DNA of 56,982 nucleotides from an uncultured Acidimicrobiales bacterium (GCA_938023735.1 CALJDK010000050.1:1-56982); one strand, 5' to 3'. Positions 15,934 to 25,841 are shown, counted from the stretch's first letter. Program-made: numbers and translations. The notes: a model not told the origin generated them from the letters alone.

Positions 15934-18732
15934 CTAGGTGCGAGCGATTTCGCGCTCTTCGTAGGTTTCGATGATGTCGCCATCACGAAGATCCTGGAAG
16001 TCGCTCAGACCAATACCGCATTCGTAGCCGGCAGCTACCTCGCGAACATCGTCTTTGAATCGACGCAGCGAGCTGATGTCGCCGTGCCAGATGATTGCGC
16101 CATCGCGGAGGAAGCGAACCTTCGAGCCGCGGGTAATGACACCGTTCTGGACCATACAACCGGCGATGGTGCCGATCTTTGGAACCTTGAACAGCTCACG
16201 CACTTCGGCGTCGCCGGTGACGACTTCCTCGTACTCGGGGGCAAGCATGCCCACCATCGCACTCTCGATGTCCTCGAGCAGCTTGTAGATGATCTCATAG
16301 GTGCGAATCTCGACGTTTTCTTCGTCGGCGAGCTCGCGTGCCTTGCGGTCGGGGCGCACGTTAAAGCCGATAATCGTGGCGTTTGATGCGGCAGCAAGCT
16401 GGATGTCGTTTTCGGTGATTCCACCGACACCACGGTGCACGAACGCAAGCTTCACTTCGTCGCGCTCGAGCTTGCGAAGGCTTTCGGTGACGGCTTCGAG
16501 GGATCCGTTGACATCGGCCTTGAGCAACATGTTGAGCGTTGCTGCTTCGCCGGCCTGGATCTGGCTGAAGATATCTTCGAGCTTTGCGCCACCGCTCATG
16601 GCGTGTGCATCGCGTCCGGTCTTGCTTTGGCGGTGGTAGTACTCGCGAGCGTCGGCGACCTTGCTGGCCACCTTCTCGGTGGGAGCAACCACAAACTGAT
16701 CGCCAGCTTCGGCCGGCTCAGAAAGGCCAAGAACCTCGACGGGAGTCGACGGTCCGGCTTCCTTGACCTGCTCGCCCTTGTCATTGACCAAGGCACGAAC
16801 GCGGCCCCAAGCGGCACCGGCAACCATTGGGTCGCCGACTCGGAGGGTTCCGTTCTGTACCAGCACCGTGGCAACAGGGCCCCGACCGATATCGAGATGT
16901 GATTCGAGTACGGCACCGGTGCATTGACCGTCGGGGTCAGCGCGAAGATCTTCGATCTCGGATACGAGCACGAGGTTGTCGATGAGTTCATCGATGCCAA
17001 GACTCTGCAACGCCGACACCTGCGAGGTGACGACGTCGCCACCCCAGGTCTCGGTGATGAGATCGTGCTCGGCGAGTTCCTGATAAACCCGGTCGGGGTT
17101 TGAGCCTTCGCGGTCGATCTTGTTGACGGCAACAACGATGGGAACTTCAGCCGCTTTCGCATGGCTGAGTGCTTCGATGGTTTGGGGCATAACGCCGTCG
17201 TCAGCGGCAACAACCAGCACTACGATGTCGGTGGCTTGCGCGCCACGCTTCCGCATTGCGGTGAAGGCCTCGTGACCAGGCGTATCGATAAAGGTGAGCT
17301 TCTTGCCGTCGCGTTCGATTTGGTAGGCGCCGATGTGCTGGGTGATGCCACCCGCCTCACCGTCGACAACGTTGGCCGACCGGATGCGGTCGAGCAACAG
17401 CGTCTTACCGTGGTCAACGTGGCCCATGATGGTGATAACCGGCGGACGGCCCGGAGCGTCGGACGTATCGATATCTTCATCGGCTCCGAGGAGCTTCATG
17501 AGTTCGACTTCTTGTTCCTCGCCCGGATCGACCATGCGGATCTCGGCGCCCAGTTCGGCCGCGAAGAGTTCGATCATGTCGTCGGTGAGCGACTGGGTAG
17601 CCGTCACCATTTCGCCCTGCTGCATGAGGAACCGCACAACGTCGGCCGCCGTGCGGTTGAGCTTTGGGCCAAGGTCGAGAGGGGTCGATGCGCGTTCGAT
17701 GACGATCTCGCCCTCGGGAATTGCGGCATCGTCGGGCGTGTAGGAAGGAGCATCCATTGGCTGGAGCTCTTCGATGTTGCGACGTCGGCGTCCACGTCGA
17801 CGAGGTGGACGTCGTCCACCAGGACGACCGCCGCCACCAGGACGACCGGTTCCACCACCGGGGCCGCCACCACCGGGACCACCGGGGCGGGCTGCGCCGC
17901 CACCGCCGCCGCCGGCACCAGGGCGCGAGCGACCTGGAGCTGCTGGAGCAGGACCACGGCCGCCCCTTCCAGGAGGCGGCGGAATGGGCTTTCCGGTGCG
18001 CGATTGCGGGGGACCGGGAGGCGGTGGGATTGGTTTCCCAGACGACGATGTTGGAGGCGTTGGCGCAGCTTCAGCACGCGGCGCGGCGGGTGCCGATGGC
18101 TTTGCTCCGATGTCGTTGACTGGAGCGGACGGTGCGACTGGTGCAGCGGGTGCTTCGGGAGCAGCGGCTTCTGAAGGCCGCGGTGGCGGCTTACTGCCAC
18201 TCGAAGAGATGACGCGTTTCGGTGCCGGAGCAGGAGCCGGGGGCTCTGGCGGAGCTTCGGCGACCGGTTCGGGAGCGGGCGCCGGTGCAGGGGTCTCTGG
18301 CTCTGGCTCGGGCTCAGGAACGGGCGCGGCCGGAGCGGCAGCATCGGCCGCAGCCTGTTCTTGGGCCGCGAGGAGCGCAGCTACCTCGGCCTCGGCTTCG
18401 GCGGCTTTCTTTGCCGCTTCAGCAGCCTCGGCCTCGAGCTTGGCGACCTTCTCGGCCTCCTTGGCGGCCTTCTCGGCTTCCTTTGCCGCCTTGGCGGCAG
18501 CCTTCTTTTCGGCTGCCTCCCGCTTCGCTTTCGCCTTTTCGTCTTCGGGCTGCTCGTCGCGGATAAGACCTTCGCGCTCAGCCTTTCGCCGGGCGCGGTC
18601 GGCATGAGCCTCCTCCATGCTGGAGGAGTGGCTCTTCACACCAATACCTAGGGATTCACAAAGATCAAGGCACTCAGCATTGGTGAGTCCCAGTTCCCTG
18701 GCGAGTTCGTATACGCGGATCTTGGCTGCCAA
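15934..18732 (-). CDS. infB: translation initiation factor IF-2
   Basis: 932-residue IF-2, the GTPase delivering initiator tRNA. The N-terminal IF2N motif [12 protein letters not shown] is at 4-15. A long linker follows (~50-320): an Ala/Lys/Glu coiled-coil-like run, a Pro/Ala/Glu-rich stretch, then Gly/Pro/Arg-rich repeats ending RRRGRRRR. The G domain has GHVDHGKT (437-444), DTPGHE (483-488) and NKID (537-540), followed by domains II-IV. The start is TTG 18732: the conserved N-terminus begins immediately after it and no upstream in-frame ATG/GTG fits. The 230-bp gap to nusA lacks the ylxR-like gene often found there. Confidence 0.97.
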   Translation of the reverse strand: MAAKIRVYELARELGLTNAECLDLCESLGIGVKSHSSSMEEAHADRARRKAEREGLIRDEQPEDEKAKAKREAAEKKAAAKAAKEAEKAAKEAEKVAKLEAEAAEAAKKAAEAEAEVAALLAAQEQAAADAAAPAAPVPEPEPEPETPAPAPAPEPVAEAPPEPPAPAPAPKRVISSSGSKPPPRPSEAAAPEAPAAPVAPSAPVNDIGAKPSAPAAPRAEAAPTPPTSSSGKPIPPPPGPPQSRTGKPIPPPPGRGGRGPAPAAPGRSRPGAGGGGGGAARPGGPGGGGPGGGTGRPGGGGRPGGRRPPRRRGRRRRNIEELQPMDAPSYTPDDAAIPEGEIVIERASTPLDLGPKLNRTAADVVRFLMQQGEMVTATQSLTDDMIELFAAELGAEIRMVDPGEEQEVELMKLLGADEDIDTSDAPGRPPVITIMGHVDHGKTLLLDRIRSANVVDGEAGGITQHIGAYQIERDGKKLTFIDTPGHEAFTAMRKRGAQATDIVVLVVAADDGVMPQTIEALSHAKAAEVPIVVAVNKIDREGSNPDRVYQELAEHDLITETWGGDVVTSQVSALQSLGIDELIDNLVLVSEIEDLRADPDGQCTGAVLESHLDIGRGPVATVLVQNGTLRVGDPMVAGAAWGRVRALVNDKGEQVKEAGPSTPVEVLGLSEPAEAGDQFVVAPTEKVASKVADAREYYHRQSKTGRDAHAMSGGAKLEDIFSQIQAGEAATLNMLLKADVNGSLEAVTESLRKLERDEVKLAFVHRGVGGITENDIQLAAASNATIIGFNVRPDRKARELADEENVEIRTYEIIYKLLEDIESAMVGMLAPEYEEVVTGDAEVRELFKVPKIGTIAGCMVQNGVITRGSKVRFLRDGAIIWHGDISSLRRFKDDVREVAAGYECGIGLSDFQDLRDGDIIETYEEREIART

Positions 18733-18962
18733 CGGTTTGTATTCTCAGTCCTTCTTTTTCACGTGGGGAACAGCCCCAAATGAAGCGATTGCAGGGTTGT
18801 TGCGGAGGCGCACCCACCCTGTGTGTTCATACTGTCACGATCTGGGCGGAAGAGACGTGTTCGGGGTGAGGCCGCGCCTCATGAACACTGTCTCGAACCG
18901 AGGCCAGATGCATTGAGCAGAATACCGCACGGGCGTGATTCTGCCTCTTTTGTCGGTGTTGC

Positions 18963-20210
18963 TTACTCTTCCTCGGAATCGGCGCCCGCCGAAGCTTCGG
19001 CGGTTTCGCCGGACGCTTCGTCAGCACCGCTCTCGTCAGCGTCTTCAGCGGCATCATCTACTGCTGCCTCTGCGCCGTCGATTGCTTCGTCGTCGGATTC
19101 GGCTTCGGCGGTGAGTGCGTTCCACTCCTCGACACTTATTGCATCGCTGCCATCGGCCGGTTGCCACATTTGTTCGCCGGTCTCTTCGTTGACGATCCAT
19201 TCGCCATCGGCCCAGTCGACGGTGCCGTATGCCTCTTCCTCGGCAAGCTGGGTTTCGGACTTGATGTCGACGCGCCAACCGGTGAGTCGAGCAGCGAGGC
19301 GGGCGTTCTGGCCTTCCTTGCCAATGGCCAGCGACAGCTGGTAATCCGGAACGATGACCTCGGCGGTGCCGGTCTCTTCAATGATGCGTACTTCTTTCAC
19401 CTTGGCCGGCGAAAGCGCCTTCATGATGAAATCGCGAAGGTCTTCGGAGAATGGGATGATGTCGATCTTTTCGCCGCGAAGCTCGTTGACCACCATACGA
19501 ACACGAGCACCACGAGCCCCAACACATGCGCCAACCGGGTCGACGTTTCCGTCGTTGGAGTAGACGGCGATCTTGGTGCGGTGTCCTGGCTCGCGTGCGC
19601 ACGCCTTGATCTCGACGATACCGTCGGCGATCTCGGGCACCTCAAGCTCGAAGAGGCGCTTCACCAGACCCGGGTGGGTACGGCTAACGACGATCTGGGG
19701 ACCCTTGGCCGTCTTGCGAACTTCGACGATGTAGGCCTTGAGACGGCTGTTGGGCTCGGGTCGCTCGTAGGGAACTTGCTCGGCTTGGGGAAGCAGTGCT
19801 TCAACCCGGCCAAGATCGAGCAATGTGTAGCGCGAGTCGGTCTGCTGGATCATGCCGGTGACGATGTCGCCTTCGCGCCCTGCGTACTCCTCGTACTTCA
19901 TCTCGCGTTCGGCTTCGCGAATGCGCTGGGTCATCACCTGACGAGCCGTTTGTGCCGCGATTCGGCCGAAGTCGTCGGGAGTCACGTCGATCTCGCCACC
20001 GAAGGGCACGCCGTCGGCGTCGAGCTCTTGGGCCATCACGCGGATGTCCATCGAGTCGGGATCGATTGTGACCCAGGAGAACTGGTGCGCATCTGGAGAC
20101 CGCTTGTAGGCGGTTTCCAACGCATCGGCGAGCGCTGCGAACAGTGCGTCGACCGAGATTCCCTTCTCCGAGGCGAGCGCCTGGAGCGCTTCCATCATCT
20201 CTGCATTCAT
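18963..20210 (-). CDS. nusA: transcription termination/antitermination factor NusA
   Basis: 415-residue NusA, an RNA polymerase-bound pausing and termination factor. It has the N-terminal domain (~1-110), an S1 domain (~115-180, with REGDIVTGMIQQ) and tandem KH domains (~200-340, with DPVGACVGARGARVRMV and SLAIGKEGQNARLAARLTGW). The C-terminus is a ~65-residue acidic Ala/Glu/Asp/Ser tail. I chose ATG 20210 (MNAEMMEALQ), which overlaps the rimP stop by 4 bp. The upstream open extension is the rimP tail read in another frame. Confidence 0.96.
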   Translation of the reverse strand: MNAEMMEALQALASEKGISVDALFAALADALETAYKRSPDAHQFSWVTIDPDSMDIRVMAQELDADGVPFGGEIDVTPDDFGRIAAQTARQVMTQRIREAEREMKYEEYAGREGDIVTGMIQQTDSRYTLLDLGRVEALLPQAEQVPYERPEPNSRLKAYIVEVRKTAKGPQIVVSRTHPGLVKRLFELEVPEIADGIVEIKACAREPGHRTKIAVYSNDGNVDPVGACVGARGARVRMVVNELRGEKIDIIPFSEDLRDFIMKALSPAKVKEVRIIEETGTAEVIVPDYQLSLAIGKEGQNARLAARLTGWRVDIKSETQLAEEEAYGTVDWADGEWIVNEETGEQMWQPADGSDAISVEEWNALTAEAESDDEAIDGAEAAVDDAAEDADESGADEASGETAEASAGADSEEE

Positions 20211-20779
20211 GATGCCGCTCTCTTCTCTTTGTTCTCTGTGTTCTCTGTCTTCTTGGTGTTCTTGGTGTTCTTGGAGCCGTTTTTCGATGACGGCGTCTTG
20301 CCTGGCTTTTCTTGGGGGCCCCAATCGAAAACCGTGGTGGCTTTGGCGATCTGGTCGAACCGGATCGCAACGCTGGTGTTGTCGTCGACCGCCAGAGTGA
20401 TGCCGTCGTCATCGGCGCCAACGAGGGTTCCCTCGCTGCGCCGGTCGCCCTCAAAACCCGGGAAGGTCTTGATCTTTACTTGCTCGCCAACCGAACGGCG
20501 GAAGTGGTCGGGCGTGCGGAGCTTTCGTTCGAGCCCGGGCGAACTCACTTCAAGGGTAAAGCCGCTCGAGATGAGGTCCTGCTCTTCGATATCGCGGGCA
20601 ACTTTTTTCGACAGCTTTTGCAGCATTGCCAGGTCGGCGCCTTCTTTAGCGTGAGCCTTCTCGAGGCGGTCGGCGGTGATACGTAGTGTCCCGCCAGCAA
20701 ACTCGACATCGAAAACTTCAAGGTTGAGTTCGGGCGCATAGCCATCTGCCAATTCACGAACGGTGTCGACGATACTCAT
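20207..20779 (-). CDS. rimP: ribosome maturation factor RimP
   Basis: 190-residue RimP, required for 30S assembly. The core has LNLEVFDVEFAGGTLRI, then ISSGFTLEVSSPGLERKLRT and an Sm-like C-terminal domain ending in FDQIAKATTVFDW. Beyond it is a ~30-residue low-complexity tail rich in Lys/Asn/Thr/Glu, encoded by a short repetitive tract (about 20215-20285) with period-3-like TTCTT/TTGG repeats. ATG 20779 fits the family; the upstream frame would read through the ispG terminator. It is the first gene of the rimP-nusA-infB run. Confidence 0.94.
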   Translation of the reverse strand: MSIVDTVRELADGYAPELNLEVFDVEFAGGTLRITADRLEKAHAKEGADLAMLQKLSKKVARDIEEQDLISSGFTLEVSSPGLERKLRTPDHFRRSVGEQVKIKTFPGFEGDRRSEGTLVGADDDGITLAVDDNTSVAIRFDQIAKATTVFDWGPQEKPGKTPSSKNGSKNTKNTKKTENTENKEKRAAS

Positions 20780-20844
20780 AGCGTTCTGCTTACCCTCTCT
20801 TCCCAGATTCACCGGATTTCCCGGTTTTGGTTGGTCGTTCCCGC

Positions 20845-20879
20845 AAATACAACAAAGGCGTGGGCCGAAAGCCCACGCC
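20845..20879 (-). terminator. intrinsic terminator after ispG
   Basis: The 9-bp perfect stem GGCGTGGGC (20857-20865) / GCCCACGCC (20871-20879) has a 5-base loop. On the minus strand it is followed by the T-rich TTTGTTGTATTTG. It lies ~70 bp beyond the ispG stop and before rimP, so it separates the two minus-strand transcripts. Confidence 0.85.
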
Positions 20880-20947
20880 AGCTCAACGAACATTTGCGCA
20901 GCTGTACCTTACCAGAGTGAACGAGGTTTCCGGCCTCGGCGAGTGCC

Positions 20948-22180
20948 CTAGCTGCGCTTCTTCATCAGCTCGACTCGCGACTCCGCGTTGTTGGCATCTT
21001 CGCCCTGCTCAGCAAGGAGCAGCTGACGGTCCTTCTCGGCTTCGCGAGATGCCTTCTCCACATCGACCTTGGCCAACGCCGCATCGATACCTTCATCGGC
21101 GATAAACGTTGCCCACTCGACCAGCGTGTCGACCATCTCGTCTTCGGGAACCACGGCCGCATTGACCCCCTTGATGAACAGGTGGCCTCGCTTGTTACCA
21201 GCCGCAATACCCAGGTCGGCGTCGCCCGCCTCGCCCGGGCCATTCACCACACAACCCATCACGGCGACCTGCAACGGGAGTTCTCGCTCGCCGAACGCTT
21301 CGAGCGCCTGCTGGGCAACGGCGTACACATCGATCTCGGCCCGGCCGCAGCTGGGACACGCGATGAGGTCGACATTCTTACGTTCGCGAAGTCCCAGGCT
21401 CTCGAGCAGTTGCCGCCCGGCCCGGACCTCTTCCACCGGATCACTGGTAAGCGAGTACCGAATGGTGTCGCCGATGCCTTCGGCCAACAACGTGGCAATG
21501 CCAGCGGTGGCCTTGATAATGCCGCCTGGAGGCGGGCCCGCCTCGGTGACACCGAGATGAAGCGGCGCATCGGTGACTTCGGACAGTTGGCGATACGCCT
21601 CGATCATCAGCGGAACGCTCGACGCCTTGACCGAGATTTTGTAATCGGCAAACCCGACCTCATCGAAGTAGGCCATTTCTCGTTGGGCCGACTCGACCAT
21701 CGCCTCGGGGGTGACCTTGTCGCCGTGCTTGTCGCGGATGTCCTTGTCGAGCGACCCGCCGTTCACTCCGATGCGAATCGGCACGCCACGGTCGAGGCAC
21801 TCTTTGGCCACGAGCTTGATGTGTTCGGGTTTACGGATGTTGCCCGGGTTGAGCCGGAGGCAGGCGACGCCAGCGTCGAGCGCATCGAGCGCCCGCTTGT
21901 ACTGGTGATGGATGTCGGCCACGATCGGCACCGGCGAGCGAGGAACGATCTGGGCCAGCCCAACCGCAGCCTCTGGATCGTTGCAGGTGACCCGCACGAT
22001 GTCGGCGCCGGCTCCGGCCAACGAATAGATCTGCTTCAGCGTGCCTTCGACGTCGGCCGTCTTGGTATCGGTCATCGATTGCACCGTTATGGGAGCGTCG
22101 CCGCCCACAGGAACATCGCCAACCATGATCTTGCGAGTTGGCTTGCGGGGGAACGAAGCGGTGACATCCACAACCTTCAC
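20948..22180 (-). CDS. ispG: (E)-4-hydroxy-3-methylbut-2-enyl-diphosphate synthase
   Basis: 410-residue IspG (GcpE), a [4Fe-4S] enzyme of the MEP isoprenoid pathway that converts MEcPP to HMBPP. The TIM-barrel N-terminal part has VQSMTDTKTADV and ADIHHQY. The cluster ligands are Cys275 and Cys278 (ACPSCGR) and Cys310 (MGCVVNGPGEAG), with Glu317 as the fourth ligand. The C-terminal ~45 residues are a charged extension. With dxr at 27-28.5 kb this gives two MEP steps in the window. In many actinobacteria dxr, the S2P protease and ispG are adjacent; here three genes separate ispG. Confidence 0.97.
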   Translation of the reverse strand: MKVVDVTASFPRKPTRKIMVGDVPVGGDAPITVQSMTDTKTADVEGTLKQIYSLAGAGADIVRVTCNDPEAAVGLAQIVPRSPVPIVADIHHQYKRALDALDAGVACLRLNPGNIRKPEHIKLVAKECLDRGVPIRIGVNGGSLDKDIRDKHGDKVTPEAMVESAQREMAYFDEVGFADYKISVKASSVPLMIEAYRQLSEVTDAPLHLGVTEAGPPPGGIIKATAGIATLLAEGIGDTIRYSLTSDPVEEVRAGRQLLESLGLRERKNVDLIACPSCGRAEIDVYAVAQQALEAFGERELPLQVAVMGCVVNGPGEAGDADLGIAAGNKRGHLFIKGVNAAVVPEDEMVDTLVEWATFIADEGIDAALAKVDVEKASREAEKDRQLLLAEQGEDANNAESRVELMKKRS

Positions 22181-22254
22181 GGTACTTCGCCCGGAACAAC
22201 CTCACGTGCAGAAACGGTGTGGATTCTGTCGACCGACAAGTAGTGTCCGCATGT

Positions 22255-23205
22255 ATGGATCTCTCCGTTGTCGACCTTCAAGCACCGCTTGCGGACCAGG
22301 TACAAACAATGGCGTCAGCCTGCGAGTCGATTGGATTCTTCCGAATTCCTCTTTCGTCTATCGACCGAGCGGTCGCCGACAACGCCTGGAACGACGCCCA
22401 GAAGTTCTTTGCGCTGCCCGAAGCCGACAAGACCGACATTTCGTTCCCGCGCGCCGGCTACCCCTACGGCTACTCCCCTTTCGGGTTCGAAACCCTCGCC
22501 AAATCTGTCGACCCGTCGCTTCCGGGCACACCCGACATGAAGGAATCGCTCTCGGTGGGTCCCGATTGTGGGCTGCGCGGCAACCAGGTGGCCCATCCGG
22601 AGAGCGAGTGGATCCGCTCGCCGAGTTTGTGGCCATCATCGCTTCCCGAACTGCGCTCCTCCTGGACCGCCTATTACCGCGCTCTCGCTGGCGTGTGCGA
22701 ACACCTGATGTCGGTCATGGCTATCGCCCTCGACCTTCCTGCCGACTACTTTGCACCGGTGATCGACAACCCGATCAGCTCGATGCGGGCGCTCCACTAT
22801 CCGGCAATTGCAGTCGACGCAGCCCCTTCCGGCGCGCTTCGGGCGGGTGCGCACTCCGACTACGGAACACTCACCATTCTGCGGACCGACGAGGTTCCGG
22901 GCCTTGAGATCGAGGCGGCCGACGGAACTTGGCTCGAGGTCGAACCAATGGCCGACATGTTTCTGGTGAACCTCGGCGATTCGATCGCGCAGTGGACCAA
23001 TGACCGCTGGCGTTCAACCGTGCACCGGGTCAACACCACCGACACCCGGGCGCGGCAATCCTTTGCGTTCTTCCATATGGCCAACTGGGACGCCATCATC
23101 GATTGCCTCCCTACCTGTCTCGACCCCGGCGAATCTCCCCGCCAAGCCCCCGTCCAGGCAGGCCCCTGGCTCCTAGAAAAGTTCCAAGCAACCGTCACCA
23201 CCTAA
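22255..23205 (+). CDS. isopenicillin N synthase-like 2-oxoglutarate/Fe(II) oxygenase
   Basis: 316-residue non-heme iron oxygenase. The iron ligands His200 and Asp202 (GAHSDYGTLTIL) and His257 (WRSTVHRV) are present. The co-substrate Arg267 and Ser269 (RxS) follow within ARQSFAFFHM. An N-terminal DIOX_N-like segment (ESIGFFRI) precedes the jelly-roll. Substrates in this superfamily range from amino acids to secondary metabolites, so no specific role can be given. I chose ATG 22255; an in-frame GTG at 22219 would add 12 residues. It diverges from ispG with a 74-bp gap and is followed by 12-bp repeats. Confidence 0.9.
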   Translation: MDLSVVDLQAPLADQVQTMASACESIGFFRIPLSSIDRAVADNAWNDAQKFFALPEADKTDISFPRAGYPYGYSPFGFETLAKSVDPSLPGTPDMKESLSVGPDCGLRGNQVAHPESEWIRSPSLWPSSLPELRSSWTAYYRALAGVCEHLMSVMAIALDLPADYFAPVIDNPISSMRALHYPAIAVDAAPSGALRAGAHSDYGTLTILRTDEVPGLEIEAADGTWLEVEPMADMFLVNLGDSIAQWTNDRWRSTVHRVNTTDTRARQSFAFFHMANWDAIIDCLPTCLDPGESPRQAPVQAGPWLLEKFQATVTT

Positions 23206-23209
23206 CCCG

Positions 23210-23245
23210 GGGTCAGACGAAGGGTGAGACGAAGGGTCAGACCAG
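23210..23245 (+). repeat. three tandem copies of a 12-bp unit
   Basis: Three near-identical 12-mers follow one another: GGGTCAGACGAA (23210), GGGTGAGACGAA (23222) and GGGTCAGACCAG (23234), then AGGGG. They begin 4 bp after the oxygenase stop codon. They resemble remnants of a GGGTCAGACC-type dispersed palindromic element. No function is evident. Confidence 0.6.
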
Positions 23246-23326
23246 AGGGGTTTGAGTTGGCGATGAAAGGTGGTCAAAGGATATGAGATAGATTAAAAGT
23301 GTCACGCTTGAGGAGTACAGACGGCT

Positions 23327-25135
23327 ATGCACCCCCACACCCTGCACCCCCACACCAGTGCCCCCGACCGCCAACTGACCGCACCAGGACTGCTAGGTAT
23401 CTTTGCGGCCCTCGCCGCACTTGCAATTCTTGGAACAACCCTGACGGGGATCGCTACCTCGTTCGCTTCGGCGAATCATGGCGGCCAATTGGTCAGTGAA
23501 ACGCCTCGCAGCGACACACCCCGGCCCCTCGACGGCGATGTGTGGGACATCAAGGCCATCGGCAACCGAGTCGTGATGGGCGGCTCGTTCACCCAAGTGC
23601 AACTTCCGAACGGGCAGGTCGTGGACCAAGCTCATCTTGCGGCCTACTTTCTCGACTCGGGCCAGTTCGACTTTGGATTCCGGCCAGTCGTCGACCGTCA
23701 GGTCGAAGCAGTCGCCGCCTCCGACGACGAACAGTTCATTTTCATTGGCGGATCCTTCAACACCGTCGACGGTACGGCTCGAGCAAAGGTCGCAAAGCTC
23801 ACCACCCAGGGCGACCTCATCACCGCGTTTCGCGCCAATGCCACGGCGGCGGTCAAAACCATCGCGGTGCATAGCGATCGCGTCTACCTCGGCGGCAGCT
23901 TTCGTCGGGTCAATGGCGTGGCACGCGAGCGCCTGGCGGCAGTGAACGCATCGAACGGTGCGGTCGTTGCCGGCTTTGACTTTCCGGTTGAGACAGGAAT
24001 CGGTGGTGGCGGGTCGTTGTCGGTTCGAGCCCTCGATATCACCCCCGATGGCAGCCGGATGCTGGTGGCACACAGCGGATTGACCGTCGGTGGTCAGGAT
24101 CGAACAGGTGTCGCGATGTTCGATGTTTCCGGCGCCGTCGATGTGCTCGACCCCTGGCAAACCAGCTTGTACCGCGACAACTACCAGCGCTGCTCGGGTG
24201 GCCGGCTGCAGCTTCGCGACGCCGAGTTCAGCCCCGATGGATCCTACTTCGTTGTTGTCGGCGCCGGAAACGATCGACCGCCGGTCTGTGACACCGCAAT
24301 CCGGTGGCCTACCTTCAGCGGCGCGGGCACACAACCAGACTGGATCACCCGCAACCACGACAGCACCTACTCCGTTGGCATCTCCGACAGCGCGGTCTAC
24401 ATCGGCGGACACTTCTGCTACACCGAAAGCCAGCTCGCACCCGACCCGTGGCCGGGCGAGACCGACACCGTCTACGACTGCTTCCGCAACGAACAGGTAC
24501 AACTTGGCAACCTGGTAGTAGCCCGCAACCAACTGGCCGCGCTCGACCCGGCCGATGGTCATGCCCTCGAATGGAACCCCGGCTCCAACGCCTTCAAAGG
24601 CATCCAAGCGCTTGAAGTGATCGACGAAGGGCTTCTGGTTGGCCAAGATGGCAGCAGACTCGGCGGTGTCACGACCGGACGCGCCGGACTGTTCCCGCTC
24701 GACGGGCAGCCTCCGGCTACCACAACTACGACCACCACGACGACCACCTCTACAACGTCTACGACGACCACGACCACAACGGTTCCGCCAACTGGGCCCG
24801 ACACCACTCCCCCATTGGTCGCCATCGAGGCACCCGCCGCCGGGTCGGCCGTCGGATCGGTTCCCAACGTCACGGGTACCATCACCGACAACCGGTCGGT
24901 CGCTGCGGTCCGAATCACGTTGCGTAACCGCCAAACCGGACAATGGCTTCGGGCCGACGGTTCGTTGGGCGCCTGGCAGGCCCTTCCCGCCGACATCTCA
25001 TCCGTTGGCGCCGAATCAAGTGCGTGGTCGATCGACCTCACAATCCCGCCTGGACGTTGGACCCTGTTCGCCAGACCAACCGATAGCTCCGGAAACAACG
25101 GCTCTACCGTCACCCGAAAGTTTGTCGTGAACTAG
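23327..25135 (+). CDS. secreted beta-propeller-like (delta-60/DUF5122-type repeat) protein
   Basis: 602-residue exported protein. A hydrophobic segment at ~19-47 (LLGIFAALAALAILG...) is a signal peptide or membrane anchor. Residues ~65-460 contain propeller-type blades with the recurring pattern (V/I)YxGGSFxxVNGxxRxxLAxxxxxxG, e.g. FIFIGGSFNTVDGTARAKVA and VYLGGSFRRVNGVARERLA. Next come a ~25-residue Thr/Ser linker (encoded by an ACC/ACG/ACT-rich tract at about 24717-24785) and a C-terminal Ig-like/cadherin-like domain beginning DTTPPLVAIEAP. The layout suggests a cell-surface or extracellular binding protein. Its stop overlaps the stop of the convergent GNAT gene. Confidence 0.82.
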   Translation: MHPHTLHPHTSAPDRQLTAPGLLGIFAALAALAILGTTLTGIATSFASANHGGQLVSETPRSDTPRPLDGDVWDIKAIGNRVVMGGSFTQVQLPNGQVVDQAHLAAYFLDSGQFDFGFRPVVDRQVEAVAASDDEQFIFIGGSFNTVDGTARAKVAKLTTQGDLITAFRANATAAVKTIAVHSDRVYLGGSFRRVNGVARERLAAVNASNGAVVAGFDFPVETGIGGGGSLSVRALDITPDGSRMLVAHSGLTVGGQDRTGVAMFDVSGAVDVLDPWQTSLYRDNYQRCSGGRLQLRDAEFSPDGSYFVVVGAGNDRPPVCDTAIRWPTFSGAGTQPDWITRNHDSTYSVGISDSAVYIGGHFCYTESQLAPDPWPGETDTVYDCFRNEQVQLGNLVVARNQLAALDPADGHALEWNPGSNAFKGIQALEVIDEGLLVGQDGSRLGGVTTGRAGLFPLDGQPPATTTTTTTTTTSTTSTTTTTTTVPPTGPDTTPPLVAIEAPAAGSAVGSVPNVTGTITDNRSVAAVRITLRNRQTGQWLRADGSLGAWQALPADISSVGAESSAWSIDLTIPPGRWTLFARPTDSSGNNGSTVTRKFVVN

Positions 25136-25797
25136 TCGTTGTGCTCTGGGACCTTGCTCCCGGGCGGGTCATCCTGGGATGCCGCAATCCAGCGGAGGAT
25201 CTCATAGAGGGCGCCTACGGTGTCGTCTTCGGCCGTTTCGATCGGCAGGTCATAGATCAGGACGGTGGGGTCGCTGAGGTCCTTGTTATGTTCGGCCTCG
25301 AGCTTGCCCAGTAGCCGACGCATCCCGCGGTTCTCCCACAGCGTCTCGAACCGGAGCTTCTCGAACCCCGCGATCGACGCCGTACTAGTCAGAAGATCGA
25401 GCAACAACCGGCCCACGCCGCGCTGTTGGTATTCGTCGATCACGGCGAGCGACGCTTCGGCAACCCCGGGGGTCGACGTTTCGATGAGCCGAGCCACCGC
25501 GATACCGATGCCCTGCTCCTCGCCGGGTGCATCCCCGGCCGTGGCCGGATCGATGACCACCCATGCCCGGTGCAACGTGTGGTCGATGTCGGTGAAGTTC
25601 TCGAGCATCACCGCACCCAACTCGTCACGAATGGTGAAGAATCGCAGATACCGGGACCGGGGCGACATCCGCTTGAACGATGCGTCGAGCGCCGGACCAT
25701 CGTCGGCCGAGATCGGGCGGATTTTCACCGGCGTGCCATCGGCAAGCTCGGTGTCGATTCCCTCGGCGGAAAGTGGGAGCTCCCACTGAAGCTTCAT
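25132..25797 (-). CDS. GNAT family N-acetyltransferase
   Basis: 221-residue acetyl-CoA-dependent acyltransferase. The acetyl-CoA loop is QQRGVGRLLLDLL, preceded by VAEASLAVIDEY (motif A strand), and the N-terminus has the usual KIRPISADDGPALDASFKRMS. It resembles the GNAT domains found in large actinobacterial acyltransferases. It lies 44 bp downstream of rseP and is probably in the dxr-rseP transcript. A GNAT gene also lies near ispG in mycobacteria. The substrate is unknown. Confidence 0.9.
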   Translation of the reverse strand: MKLQWELPLSAEGIDTELADGTPVKIRPISADDGPALDASFKRMSPRSRYLRFFTIRDELGAVMLENFTDIDHTLHRAWVVIDPATAGDAPGEEQGIGIAVARLIETSTPGVAEASLAVIDEYQQRGVGRLLLDLLTSTASIAGFEKLRFETLWENRGMRRLLGKLEAEHNKDLSDPTVLIYDLPIETAEDDTVGALYEILRWIAASQDDPPGSKVPEHND

Positions 25798-25841
25798 GTC
25801 CAGAGCCTAGTTGTCCGAACCGATGAGAAACCGCGGAACCG

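Noticed and set aside
17161..18607. Long open frames on the plus strand opposite infB, including Gly/Pro/Arg-rich ones
   Set aside because: They mirror the low-complexity IF-2 linker and have no independent support.
19161..20654. Plus-strand open frame of 497 codons opposite nusA and rimP
   Set aside because: Antisense to two conserved genes, with no domain; explained by GC-rich third positions.
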